Positions 63,691 to 64,000 of a DNA stretch of 64,000 bases are shown piece by piece (the stretch's first letter is position 1; each line of letters starts with the position of its first letter). Position numbers and translations under genes: made by a program. Origin of the DNA: Dioscorea cayenensis subsp. rotundata (lineage: Eukaryota; Streptophyta; Magnoliopsida; Dioscoreales; Dioscoreaceae); NCBI RefSeq assembly GCF_009730915.1, contig NC_052478.1:15483808-15547807 (forward strand), given 5' to 3'. The notes under the pieces were generated by a model that worked only from the letters and a program-made list of their open reading frames with translations, ran no database searches and was not told where the DNA came from.

Positions 63691-64000
63691 TGATTAACAA
63701 ATTCCAGCTTTGGAATTCCAAGTTGCACTTTTTGGAAGGTGGAATGATGGATTTTCTTTGAAGCAAGAAATAATGGGAAATTTAAGGAGTAATGTTAGTT
63801 ATCCATGTGCAAAGGGTTTTTCAAAAGTTTCATGTGTGGTTGTGTGAATCCCAAGAAAAATCTTTGTTATGGAAAAAGGAATTGAGCTTGGAAAAGTATG
63901 TGAAAAGATTTAAATGGAATTATGATGTCGATTTTCAGAGAAAGAAGTTAAATATGGAAGACATGATTGAAAATTTTATTCAAAATTCGGAGAGGAAAAT
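63691..64000 (+). pseudogene. Possible gag start of edge retroelement
   Basis: Starts MINKFQLWNSKLHFLEGG 155 bp after the primer site, then a stop within 25 codons; later text (KYVKRFKWNYDVDFQRK) is open to the window end. Position suggests gag or a leader; no domain recognised. Confidence 0.35.

Overview
This is AT-rich nuclear DNA from a flowering plant with a repeat-laden genome. Evidence: plant LTR-retrotransposon relics (Ty3/gypsy Athila/Tat-like with tRNA-Asp-type primer sites, Ty1/copia with an initiator-Met primer site), plant CACTA (En/Spm) and hAT DNA transposons, fragments of plant genes with GT-AG introns (CBP60-like, cytosolic endo-beta-N-acetylglucosaminidase, annexin) and a nuclear copy of plastid psbE. 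I see no intact, expressed host gene; every host-like gene is a fragment carried by a transposon. The species cannot be named from the sequence.

Layout. 1-8.2 kb: gypsy gag-protease relic, LTR fragments, and a solo LTR (4524-6190, TSD CGCTC) nested in another solo LTR (3443-6919). 8195-15404: a minus-strand gypsy element (TSD AGTAG) with gag and protease but no reverse transcriptase or integrase; its upstream LTR holds a further solo LTR. About 15817-22221: a plus-strand gypsy element with the opposite deficit, keeping RT, RNase H and integrase but lacking gag and protease. 22288-33480: a CACTA-type element (TSD TAT) without transposase that has captured pieces of at least three unrelated genes with their introns, interrupted by a solo LTR (31577-33417, TSD AGGCT). 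35111-36982: another solo LTR (TSD ATACA).

37.5-57.7 kb is one decayed hAT transposase gene split by three insertions: a Ty1/copia element (38088-43197), an almost complete CACTA element (44537-55634, TSD TAC) with TNP2-type and Ptta-type genes, and a solo LTR (about 55832-57616). That LTR itself contains a 310-bp plastid insertion with an uninterrupted 83-codon psbE and the first 12 codons of psbF. 57.8-64 kb: a minus-strand solo LTR, a fold-back repeat, a copia integrase/RT relic, and the LTR and primer site of a retroelement that leaves the window.

Functional reading. The retroelements are dead (stops, frameshifts, mutated catalytic aspartates). The nearly complete CACTA shares its first 14 terminal bases with one end of the gene-capturing CACTA, so an autonomous relative could mobilise the latter in trans. 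The most unusual items are the multi-gene-capture CACTA and the plastid psbE copy read in frame with retrotransposon LTR sequence.
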